Assembly: GCA_947382645.1 (NCBI GenBank)
Contig: CANDAE010000002.1
Span: 124,001 to 188,000, forward strand
Source: Suilimivivens sp009774465
Lineage (GTDB): Bacteria > Bacillota > Clostridia > Lachnospirales > Lachnospiraceae
Direction: 5' to 3'
DNA: 64,000 nt
Shown one piece after another: positions 1 to 6,734 of this stretch. Numbering within the stretch: position 1 is the first letter of the stretch; every line of letters starts with the position of its first letter. A model generated the notes under the pieces. It worked only from the letters and a program-made list of their open reading frames with translations. It was not told the DNA's origin and made no database searches. The position numbers and the translations under genes were made by a program.

Positions 1-725
1 GCGGAAAATCCAACATCCGTCATGCCGCCAAGCACACAGGCCGAAAAAGCCTTCATACTCATGGTACTTCCCATTGTGGCATAACAGGTCTGATAATAAA
101 CAGAAAGCAGCATCCCTGCCACACCGCCGATACCGCAGCCAATACAGTTTCCAATCATGGCTGTTTTTTTCACACTGATTCCCACCATGTAAGCCGCTTC
201 TTTGTCCTGACTTACTGCACGCAGGGCCATACCCGCTCTTGTCTTATTGAAATATGTAGTGAGCAATGCGGCAAGCACCACCACGATTATCAAAATCATC
301 ACCTGAATCAGGCTGATTCTCACCGGGCCGAACTTAAAAACACGGTTGTCAATAATATTCAGCACCGGTTTTCTGTTGGCTCCAAAAATAATCTGCGCCA
401 GGTTCTGCACCAGCATACTGAATCCAACGGTACAGATCAGTGATATATGTCTGGGCGCATCAAAAAAATGTTCATAACAAATCTTATATACCAGCATTCC
501 CAGTATCCAGGATGCTGCAAAGGCTCCGAAAATCCCAAGCATCAAATGACTCCCCGCATATTGGAAAACATAAAAAGCAGAAAATGCGCCTATCATCATC
601 ACTTCTCCGTGTGTAAAAGTAACCATGCCGGTCACGCCGGCTACCACTGAATAACTGATTGCCATCAATGCATAAATCGCCCCCTGGCATATACCGTTAA
701 TCAACTGGTTCAAAATATATTCCAT
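1..725 (-). CDS. livH: Branched-chain amino acid ABC transporter permease, LivH type (3' end outside window)
   Basis: Inner-membrane permease subunit of a HAAT-family ABC importer for branched-chain amino acids or related compounds. Reading leftward from the ATG at 725, the frame is open to the window edge (about 241 residues, C-terminus missing). The start MEYILNQLINGICQGAIYAL and the later HGEVMMIGAF, KTRAGMALRAVSQD and CVLGGM segments are typical of LivH, with several hydrophobic spans. A strong AAGGAGGAGAAGG site sits just before the ATG. It follows livJ on the same strand, 173 bp downstream, separated by a palindromic repeat that could lower downstream expression. LivM/LivG/LivF would be expected beyond the left edge. 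The family call is firm; substrate is inferred from livJ. Confidence 0.93.
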   Translation of the reverse strand, partial: MEYILNQLINGICQGAIYALMAISYSVVAGVTGMVTFTHGEVMMIGAFSAFYVFQYAGSHLMLGIFGAFAASWILGMLVYKICYEHFFDAPRHISLICTVGFSMLVQNLAQIIFGANRKPVLNIIDNRVFKFGPVRISLIQVMILIIVVVLAALLTTYFNKTRAGMALRAVSQDKEAAYMVGISVKKTAMIGNCIGCGIGGVAGMLLSVYYQTCYATMGSTMSMKAFSACVLGGMTDVGFS

Positions 726-780
726 CCTTCTCCTCCTTACCAGTTTTATGATAACGCCGGTACCGCAGCGGCACCGGCGC

Positions 781-850
781 GTGAAAGTATTTCACCCTCG
801 CGGCAGTCGCCAAGGTCATGCAAGCATGACTTTGGCTCGTTGCTCGCGGG
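781..850 (-). repeat. Palindromic repeat A, copy 1 (3'-truncated)
   Basis: Positions 786-850 are a perfect 65-bp inverted match to 2660-2724, so the two copies bracket livJ in opposite orientation. The core folds as GTCATGC-TT-GCATGAC inside a longer imperfect stem closed by CGCG arms. This copy lacks the extra CCGCAGC/GCTGCGG hairpin of copy 2 and keeps only GTGAAA-GTA-TTTCAC. A separate hairpin (GCCGGT...ACCGGC, about 755-777) lies beside it. It sits in the livJ-livH gap and may act as an intercistronic RNA hairpin. Confidence 0.85.
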
Positions 851-898
851 TATTAATATTTATAGTTAACGACATTTATTATGTCGTTTACTATAGCT

Positions 899-2134
899 CT
901 ATTGCTCTCCATAGTCATAACCGCATCTTACAACATATTTTCCTTCTGAAACCTGACAGATCAGATAAGATCTTGAAATATCTCCAATTTCGCTGAACTT
1001 GATGGGGCCTGTCATATAAGTGTCATCTGTGGTCGCAAGGCTGTCCCTTATCGCATCACGCGTAATTTCCCCATCTATTCTTTCTATTGCATCCTTTAAA
1101 ACATAAATAGCGTCATATGCATACCCTGCCATTACTGTTGCCTGGAATTTTGCACGCTCTGCAAACTCCTGTGCAAAAGCCCACACTTCGGGTTCCTCTT
1201 CCGAATAGAAAATCGCTGCTGTGGTAAGAACGCCCTCGCAATTGTCTCCGCAAAGCTCAAGAACCTGCTGAGAGGTGCTGGGGCCGATCATAACGATCTG
1301 GCAATCCCACCCATAACCTCGAATCTGATTAATCAGGTTGGAAGTGCTGGACTGATCGATAATAACAACACAGTCAGGCGCTGCTGCCTCCGCCTTTGTG
1401 ATCAGAGAAGTAAAATCGCTTTCCCCCTCTGCGTAAGCTTCATCAAATACAATATTTAATCCCGCTTCCTTTGCCGCCTCGGAAAAATAATTTCTGGTTG
1501 ACACGCCCCAGTCCGTATTCATTGAAAATAACGCTACATTTTCAGCTCCCACATATTTTCCTACAATATATTTGGCTGCATAAATTCCTTCCCCATCCGA
1601 ACGTCCTGCAATCTGGAAGCAATACTCACTCATAGGTGCAAAATCCACGCTGGATGCGGTAGGTGCAAACTGAACAATTCCTGCTTCGTCACAGACAGGT
1701 GCTGCCGCCATAGCACATCCGGAAGAAAAATCTCCCAAAACCGCCATATATTTTTCATCTTCTGCAAAAGCTGCCGCCAGGTCAGCCGCCTCATTTTGTT
1801 CACCCTTGGAATCTGCAAAGTCAAGAACCAGTTCGCGTCCGCCGATTCCGCCTGCCGCGTTGATTTCTTCCATCGCCATCGTCATGGCCACTTCAAAGGT
1901 TTTTCCATATTCCGCCATAGTGCCTGTTAATGGCGCCAGAACGCCTACATAAATCGGATCGCCTGATGTCTCTTCACTTTCCGGTGCTTCTGCATCTGTC
2001 TTTTCTTCCTGATTTTCCGCTGCGGATTCCGTCTTTGTTCCTGCATCCTGCTCAGCCTTTTCTCCACAGGCAGTAAGGCCAAGTATCATCAATAATACCA
2101 GTAACAGTGCTGTGATTTTTCTTACTTTTTTCAT
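899..2134 (-). CDS. livJ: Branched-chain amino acid ABC transporter substrate-binding lipoprotein
   Basis: Extracellular binding protein of a Leu/Ile/Val-type (HAAT) importer, 411 aa. It begins with a basic-hydrophobic signal peptide ending in the lipobox LTAC (lipidated Cys near residue 23), followed by a low-complexity Glu/Ala-rich tether to about residue 60. The mature domain opens with YVGVLAPLTGTMAEYGKTF and INAAGGIGGRELVL, hallmarks of periplasmic-binding fold type I LivJ proteins. RBS AGGAGGG lies 5 nt from the ATG. It is followed by livH. A LacI-type palindrome sits about 170 bp upstream. Family certain, ligand not determinable. Confidence 0.93.
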   Translation of the reverse strand: MKKVRKITALLLVLLMILGLTACGEKAEQDAGTKTESAAENQEEKTDAEAPESEETSGDPIYVGVLAPLTGTMAEYGKTFEVAMTMAMEEINAAGGIGGRELVLDFADSKGEQNEAADLAAAFAEDEKYMAVLGDFSSGCAMAAAPVCDEAGIVQFAPTASSVDFAPMSEYCFQIAGRSDGEGIYAAKYIVGKYVGAENVALFSMNTDWGVSTRNYFSEAAKEAGLNIVFDEAYAEGESDFTSLITKAEAAAPDCVVIIDQSSTSNLINQIRGYGWDCQIVMIGPSTSQQVLELCGDNCEGVLTTAAIFYSEEEPEVWAFAQEFAERAKFQATVMAGYAYDAIYVLKDAIERIDGEITRDAIRDSLATTDDTYMTGPIKFSEIGDISRSYLICQVSEGKYVVRCGYDYGEQ

Positions 2135-2300
2135 TTCGTCCCTCCTAAACTTTTATCATTTTTCTACTTGTTTTAACAGGAGAATCCCTTTCATATAATA
2201 TATCATAATTAACCGTTCCCAATATGTAGAAAATAATGGAAAATTTACTGATATTACTTGATTATCCTGTTTTCTATGTAAGTTTAAAATACCATTTTTC

Positions 2301-2312
2301 GAAACCGGTTTC
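2301..2312. promoter_or_regulatory. LacI-family-type operator upstream of livJ
   Basis: Perfect 12-bp palindrome GAAACCGGTTTC with the central CCGG typical of LacI/GalR/CcpA-family operators, in AT-rich DNA upstream of livJ. A possible minus-strand promoter (TTGGGA, 16-bp spacer, TATTAT, about 2187-2225) lies between it and livJ. The palindrome is seen directly; assignment to a LacI-family repressor is inference, and no such regulator is in the window. Confidence 0.45.
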
Positions 2313-2589
2313 AATAGTTTTTTATTTTTTTGTATAATCAACCAAATTTGCATTTTTATTTTGTACATTTTCAACAAATAAATAATGTTAATATTTGATT
2401 AAATATTCCTTTTTTACTATTAATTGATATTTTTGAGCTGTTTATGCTTCTGTTTTTTGTTTCGTAATCGTTTTCATTAATTCTATTGAATATTTAATGA
2501 TTAGGACAATATAAGCGGAATAATATGAATGAAATAATTTGCCATCACAATGCCTGTCAAATAACCGCTGGCAGTCACCTGGCTTATAT

Positions 2590-2634
2590 TCACAAAAAAA
2601 CAGCCCTGCAGACGCAACAAACTGTGTCTACAGG
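2590..2634 (-). terminator. Rho-independent terminator downstream of the TfoX-C gene
   Basis: Read on the minus strand, CCTGTAGAC pairs with GTCTGCAGG (one mismatch) and is followed by GCTG and a run of seven T. It lies beyond repeat A copy 2, at the end of the leftward transcript from the gene at 2762-3031. Confidence 0.6.
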
Positions 2635-2657
2635 ACTATTCCCATTTTCCTTTTTTA

Positions 2658-2750
2658 TTCCCGCGAGCAACGAGCCAAAGTCATGCTTGCATGACCTTGG
2701 CGACTGCCGCGAGGGTGAAATACTCCGCAGCTTGCTGCGGGGTATTTCAC
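2658..2750 (+). repeat. Palindromic repeat A, copy 2 (full length)
   Basis: Longest copy in the window. Two hairpins in series: an imperfect palindrome around GTCATGC-TT-GCATGAC closed by CGCG arms, then GTGAAATAC...GTATTTCAC enclosing CCGCAGC-TT-GCTGCGG. Its first 65 bp are identical, inverted, to 786-850, and a diverged copy lies inside the helicase gene at 8341-8398. It is a short non-autonomous interspersed element: no transposase and no obvious target duplication. Confidence 0.85.
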
Positions 2751-2761
2751 TTTATTAAATT

Positions 2762-3031
2762 TTACTTCTTTAAAAAATCACTGAATTCTTTTAATTCTTT
2801 TTTCTTTTCCTCGGAAAGGCTGTTAAATTCAACATTTTGAACTGCACCTTCCAATGCATATAAATGTACCAGACAAACATTAGGATATCTTTCCTTTAAT
2901 TTTAGAAAAGCCTGTTTCGAGCCGGATAAGGTAAGCTTTTGAGGCGAATCAATGCCAACGGACGCAAGCTTTTTCGCCATTTCTTTACCAATATTCATCA
3001 TAGATGTTAATTCTGCCATATTGTTCCCCAT
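2762..3031 (-). CDS. TfoX/Sxy C-terminal domain protein
   Basis: 89-aa protein made only of the TfoX C-terminal domain. ELTSMMNIGKEMAKKLASVG and NVCLVHLYALEGA are close to the family consensus, a helix-hairpin-helix-like module found in the competence regulator TfoX/Sxy. Stand-alone copies are common in Clostridia and their role is unknown; some may act in DNA or protein binding. The site GGAGG-taaggt precedes the first ATG at 3031; an internal ATG (MAELTSM) would remove four residues. Monocistronic, with a terminator at about 2590-2634. Confidence 0.85.
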   Translation of the reverse strand: MGNNMAELTSMMNIGKEMAKKLASVGIDSPQKLTLSGSKQAFLKLKERYPNVCLVHLYALEGAVQNVEFNSLSEEKKKELKEFSDFLKK

Positions 3032-3174
3032 ACCTTACCTCCACGCAGTTTTTATAAAAAACATTATAACAGATTCACGGCTGTTTTTATATATCCTTTT
3101 GAGGAGTGAAAGCGTGGTGATATTTTGATCATTTTTAAAAGCCTTTGATCCTCTTCGTAATAATAAAACTCTAT

Positions 3175-3435
3175 TCAAGAATTGCCATCTTTAATTGCTC
3201 TTTTATTGAATAATTTGCCCAAAAAGCTCTTTTGCATTTTTGACTGCTCCAAGTCAATTACAAGGTCCTCCAGATATATCAACCATACCTTATACATTGG
3301 CATATTCGTAACAGCAAATTGCAACAAATCCTTTTCAGACCAACCATTTAAATCTTTACACCTTTGTGCCAATTCATTGAACTTAGATTCCCATTCTTCA
3401 TTATAAACAATATGTTTTATATTGTAAAATTGCAT
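3175..3435 (-). CDS. Hypothetical protein, divergent partner of an XRE regulator
   Basis: 86-aa acidic-to-neutral protein, mostly predicted helical, with no signal peptide or membrane segment. No family recognised. RBS AAGGAG lies 7 nt upstream of the ATG. It is divergent from the small XRE regulator at 3564-3776 and both promoters lie in a block of 15-bp iterated sequence (3465-3539), which suggests co-regulation by that regulator. Such pairs can be toxin-antitoxin or prophage-derived, but nothing in this sequence shows that. Confidence 0.6.
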   Translation of the reverse strand: MQFYNIKHIVYNEEWESKFNELAQRCKDLNGWSEKDLLQFAVTNMPMYKVWLIYLEDLVIDLEQSKMQKSFLGKLFNKRAIKDGNS

Positions 3436-3464
3436 GTTTATACTCCTTTTGTGTTTATTTATAT

Positions 3465-3539
3465 CTTGCTTAATTATACCTTGCTTTATTAATACTTGTC
3501 CATATTAAGAATTATAATTTAGGTCTTGCTTGTTTATAA
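3465..3539. promoter_or_regulatory. Iterated 15-bp sites in a divergent promoter region
   Basis: CTTGCTTAATTATA, CTTGCTTTATTAATA, CTTGTCCATATTA and CTTGCTTGTTTATA start at 3465, 3480, 3495 and 3525: exact 15-bp phasing with the fourth of five positions degenerate. The block lies between divergent genes. A minus-strand promoter (TGGACA, 18 bp, TATAAT) overlaps it. The most likely reader is the XRE protein encoded next to it; that binding is inferred. Confidence 0.6.
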
Positions 3540-3563
3540 TGCATATAAAAGGAGTGTGGCGAT

Positions 3564-3776
3564 ATGAAATATGTCTATATGAGGTTACCAGAGTTATTGG
3601 AGGAAAGAGGTATTTCAAGAACAAAACTAACCTATGACTTAAATTTGCAAAGATCAAATGTTAATCGGTACTATAATAATAAAGCTCAAAGATATGATTG
3701 CGAATTGCTGGCAAAATTATGTGAATATCTAAATTGTGACATATCCGATTTATTAGAACTCAAAGAAAAAGATTAA
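3564..3776 (+). CDS. Small XRE (Cro/C1-type) HTH regulator
   Basis: 70-aa protein consisting of one helix-turn-helix domain. LPELLEERGISRTKLTYDL followed by LQRSNVNRYYNNKAQRYDC and LAKLCEYLNCDISDLLELK matches the compact Cro/CI-type domain (YozG/HTH_26-like) that typically represses its own promoter. RBS AAAGGAG is 10 nt upstream of the ATG. It is divergent from the 86-aa gene and preceded by 15-bp iterated sites. Its mRNA ends in a bidirectional hairpin (3812-3861) shared with an antisense RNA coming from the other side. Confidence 0.88.
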   Translation: MKYVYMRLPELLEERGISRTKLTYDLNLQRSNVNRYYNNKAQRYDCELLAKLCEYLNCDISDLLELKEKD

Positions 3777-3805
3777 AAGCATTCAAAATTATCGCAATTC
3801 TGAAC

Positions 3806-3916
3806 TAAAAAAATAAGTAAGCCGCCCTGCTCTCTGGTAAAGAATAGGCAGCTTACTTATTAGCGTTTTTATTCACCGGGACGGATAGACACAATCTATC
3901 TTCCGGCTGTCTTATT
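3806..3916 (-). ncRNA. Orphan antitoxin-like small RNA
   Basis: About 110-nt RNA predicted on the minus strand. Promoter TTGAAA (3946-3951), 17-bp spacer, TATAAT (3923-3928); the end is the AATAAGTAAGC/GCTTACTTATT hairpin (3812-3861) followed by a T run. Its 5' half matches the antisense RNAs of the type I toxin units at 10.6 and 10.9 kb: shared TATAATATGCTTAA, then GATAG...CTATCCGT enclosed by GCCGG...CCGGT arms. No holin-like toxin ORF lies opposite; instead it converges on the XRE gene 3' end. Either a remnant of a lost toxin unit or a free-standing regulator. Confidence 0.6.
3812..3861. terminator. Bidirectional terminator (XRE gene / antisense RNA)
   Basis: Perfect 11-bp stem AATAAGTAAGC / GCTTACTTATT with a long loop. 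The minus strand continues into seven T; the plus strand has a weaker T-rich tail. It serves the convergent XRE mRNA and the antitoxin-like RNA. Confidence 0.7.
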
Positions 3917-4060
3917 AAGCATATTATAACCAGTATACAAAAATTTTTCAAACGGGAAAATGTCTCATCAGCACAGTATATTGCACAAAGCTGTTGGAAT
4001 CAGCACATACACCCATAAGAGTATACACTACCGAACTCTGAAAAATGATTTCCATGTCCC

Positions 4061-4984
4061 CTAACTTTCAACGTCATAAATTTCAATCACTTCCCTGCAC
4101 TGCTTTACCATCCGCCAAATCAGCTCCTTTGGCGCAATCACTTTCGCATCCATCCCAAAGGATAGTAATACCCCATACCAGAACTGCTCCTCTTCCGGAA
4201 CTGTCATGGAAAACTCAAAATCACCATTTTCATACTCTCTGGTAATTCTGCCATTTAAATATTCCCGACATCTGGATTTAAGTCTTGCCTTGCAACGCAT
4301 CACCACCTGAATTGTGTTCCTCGACTCCTCTTTTTCTTCCAGCTTCTTTTGAATCTCTCTGATCCGGTGAATTTTTTCATTTTCCTTATCCAGTATTTTA
4401 AGTTCATCCATCCTTACCACCTTAAACATGCAATATTCCTGTCGTTTAGGGTAATATGCAATTAAATACCAGTTATACCATTTATAAATTGTTCCTGCCG
4501 GCTCTGCTTCTATTTCTCTAACCTCATCCCTGCTGTTGGTGTACCGGAAGGCAACCTGATGCCTTATTTGTACCGCATGGTTTAAAAGATACAGCATTTC
4601 GTTGGTGTCTCTGTTTTCATGAGCTGCGCCAAGATCTAAAGCCAAAGTACTGTCCCTGTCTTTTCTAAACGTCTGAATCTTTTCCAACGCTGCTTCAATT
4701 TTTTTATCACCATAAGCAGAGGCAAGCCCCTCAAGGGCACTTACAATATAGCCATACTCCGCCCCACTGACTGTCTGCCCATTCATGACAAAGGAGTCCA
4801 TGATTTCATATCCTCCGTCTGCTCCATAAGCAGAGACAACCGGAATCCCGGCCAGGCTCAAAGTATCCATATCCCTTACAATTGTGCGGACGGATACCTC
4901 AAACTGCCGGGCCAGCTTTCCAGCGGAGGTTTTTCCATGATTCAGTAAATAAATTGTTAATCCAAGCAGCCTGTCAATTTTCAT
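4061..4984 (-). CDS. YafY/DeoR-type HTH transcriptional regulator with WYL domain
   Basis: 307-aa regulator. Residues 1-60 form a winged helix (MKIDRLLGLTIYLLNHGKT, LARQFEVSVRTIVRDMDTLS, DGGYEI). The centre carries the WYL domain with the eponymous NWYLIAYYPKR segment, preceded by a Sm-like fold that commonly binds nucleic-acid-like or small-molecule ligands. The C-terminal WCX extension ends near ELIWRMVKQCREVIEIY. RBS AAAGGTG precedes the ATG. It is transcribed alone, downstream of a GNAT gene on the same strand (about 30-bp gap), so it may share a transcript. Target unknown. Confidence 0.9.
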   Translation of the reverse strand: MKIDRLLGLTIYLLNHGKTSAGKLARQFEVSVRTIVRDMDTLSLAGIPVVSAYGADGGYEIMDSFVMNGQTVSGAEYGYIVSALEGLASAYGDKKIEAALEKIQTFRKDRDSTLALDLGAAHENRDTNEMLYLLNHAVQIRHQVAFRYTNSRDEVREIEAEPAGTIYKWYNWYLIAYYPKRQEYCMFKVVRMDELKILDKENEKIHRIREIQKKLEEKEESRNTIQVVMRCKARLKSRCREYLNGRITREYENGDFEFSMTVPEEEQFWYGVLLSFGMDAKVIAPKELIWRMVKQCREVIEIYDVES

Positions 4985-5015
4985 TTTAGTTTACACCTTT
5001 TTCCCATTCAGAAAT

Positions 5016-5597
5016 TTAAGAAGATTTCCTTCTCACCCAGTAATCTCCATACTCACTTCCATCGTGGCCAATCAATTTTTCTTCCGTCAAAAAATATCCC
5101 ATTTCCTTCAGTGCGTCTCTCCGCTCCCTGGCAGCAGAAATTGCTTTTGTTGCTATCATGCTGCATTCAAACAGCTCAAAAGCCGGTTCCATAATGATTC
5201 CAAGGATCTGCATAATCGTATCCTTTTTCTCATAATCACTTCTTAAATCCAGGCGGAGTATCCCGCAGTCATTAAAATAGTCTTTCCCATTTCTGTGAAA
5301 AAGCTCGATGGTTCCAATTGCTTCACCTGCCGCCTTATCAATCACAGTCCAACGTACAAATCCCCTGTTTTCGTATTCCAGCAGCCAGCCTTTCACTGTT
5401 CCTTCCATCTCTTCCATAGTGGTAAAGTGAAAATCCGCTCCATGACAATTGTCACTGTTAAAAAAGGGCACTGCCTTTTCATCACTGTAAACCTTTAAAA
5501 GCTCTCTGGCATCTTCCTTTTGGATCAGACGCAGCATAAATTTTTCATTTTCCAATACCGGACAGGTTTCATATACATTCTGCATTTTAATCTCCAT
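5016..5597 (-). CDS. GNAT-family N-acetyltransferase (RimJ/RimL-like)
   Basis: About 193 aa. The order FMLRLIQKEDARELLKVYSD, then GWLLEYENRGFVRWTVIDK, GEAIGTIELF and YFNDCGILRLDL corresponds to the Acetyltransf_3 type of GNAT fold that acetylates protein N-termini or small amines using acetyl-CoA. The central acetyl-CoA loop is diverged, so activity is not assured. I chose the ATG at 5597 (AAGGAG 8 nt upstream); an adjacent GTG is also possible. It precedes the WYL regulator on the same strand and is divergent from the MarR gene at 5842. Confidence 0.8.
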   Translation of the reverse strand: MEIKMQNVYETCPVLENEKFMLRLIQKEDARELLKVYSDEKAVPFFNSDNCHGADFHFTTMEEMEGTVKGWLLEYENRGFVRWTVIDKAAGEAIGTIELFHRNGKDYFNDCGILRLDLRSDYEKKDTIMQILGIIMEPAFELFECSMIATKAISAARERRDALKEMGYFLTEEKLIGHDGSEYGDYWVRRKSS

Positions 5598-5841
5598 CAC
5601 TATTTCTCCTTTTTGTCACTTTTCTTTTAAATATTTTATCAGGTAATTGCGCAATTCATTATTATCATAGCATAAGAACTGTGACAACTGTATGTCACAG
5701 TATATTTCAATGATAAGAAAATAGCAATAACAACTATTTCCCGAAAACAAATTTTCATTTATTGTTGCTTTTTATTATGGACTATGGTAAATTTATAATT
5801 GTTCTATATGGAAATATTCTAACAGGATTAAAGGTGAAACT

Positions 5842-6282
5842 TTGGAAACAAAAGGCGGATTTTATATTACTCAGATCAAACAGCTCCAGGACAGGATTTT
5901 TGAAAGGCTGTTACTTGAAAATGGAATTGAAATAAGCGGCGGACAGGGAAGAATTCTATTTATCCTGTGGAAAACCGATCATCTTACGATCAGTGAAATA
6001 AGCCGAAAAACCTCCCTCGCCAAAAATACCGTATCAGTTGTGATAGACGGAATGGTTCATAAAGGAATTGTCGAAAGAAATATTAATCCCAATAACCGTC
6101 GCCAAGCCATTGTGTCACTTACAGAATATGCAAAATCTCTGCAGGCAAAATATGAAGCGGTATCCCAGCAGATGAACCTTTTATTTTATCAGGGCTTCTC
6201 GGAAAAAGAACAGCGGCAGTTTGAACATTATCTTGCCCGAATCCTTGAAACCTTAACCGATAATTTACCGGCAAAAAAATAA
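5842..6282 (+). CDS. MarR-family transcriptional regulator (TTG start)
   Basis: 146-aa winged-helix regulator. GIEISGGQGRILFILWKTDHLTISEISRKTSLAKNTVSVVIDGM is the recognition-helix region, and RNINPNNRRQAIVSLTEYAKSL is the wing; the flanking helices would form the dimer. The start is TTG at 5842 with AAGGTG 5 nt upstream; no ATG or in-frame GTG with a better site was seen. It lies 23 bp upstream of the flavin-type oxidoreductase gene, and the two probably form an operon sensing an oxidant, drug or phenolic compound. Ligand unknown. Confidence 0.88.
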   Translation: METKGGFYITQIKQLQDRIFERLLLENGIEISGGQGRILFILWKTDHLTISEISRKTSLAKNTVSVVIDGMVHKGIVERNINPNNRRQAIVSLTEYAKSLQAKYEAVSQQMNLLFYQGFSEKEQRQFEHYLARILETLTDNLPAKK

Positions 6283-6305
6283 TTTTAAAATAAGGAGCCC
6301 TGCCA

Positions 6306-6734
6306 ATGAAAACAAAAGAGCATATGATTGAATTTATCAAAAAACAAAAAGTGGCCTTCATTGCTTCTATTGATGAAGATGGTTTTCCAACCATGAAAGC
6401 CATGTTTGCACCGCGCAAAATAGAAGGGAACTGTTTTTATTTTTCCACCAACTTATCTTCCATGCGTGCAAAGCATTTCATGAAGAATCCAAAAGCAAGT
6501 ATTTATTTTTATAATAAAGGGCGCTTTAAATATGAGGGCCTTATGCTCTCAGGTACAATGGAAGTACTGCAGGATGATAAAATAAAAAAAGAAATATGGT
6601 GTACCGGAGATACTTTGTATTACAAAAAGGGCGTAGCGGATCCTGATTACTGTGTACTGAAATTTACAGCGGTAAAGGGCCGTCACTACTGCGATTTAAA
6701 AACGAAAAGTTTTAATATTTCGGATTTAACGTGA
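6306..6734 (+). CDS. Pyridoxamine 5'-phosphate oxidase-like flavin-binding protein
   Basis: 142-aa split-barrel protein of the PNPOx-like/general stress protein 26 group. KKQKVAFIASIDEDGFPTMKAMF and FYFSTNLSSMRAKHFMKNPKASIYFYN are the flavin-binding strands; GLMLSGTMEVLQD follows. Such proteins bind FMN or related flavins and often reduce small electrophiles; true PNPOx activity is unlikely at this length. RBS AAGGAG lies 8 nt from the ATG. Cotranscribed with the MarR gene before it. Its last 9 bp overlap the convergent helicase gene. Confidence 0.85.
   Translation: MKTKEHMIEFIKKQKVAFIASIDEDGFPTMKAMFAPRKIEGNCFYFSTNLSSMRAKHFMKNPKASIYFYNKGRFKYEGLMLSGTMEVLQDDKIKKEIWCTGDTLYYKKGVADPDYCVLKFTAVKGRHYCDLKTKSFNISDLT

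Noticed and set aside
2525..2758. 77-codon plus-strand ORF
   Set aside because: Its second half is repeat A and its first half crosses a terminator hairpin; no ribosome binding site.
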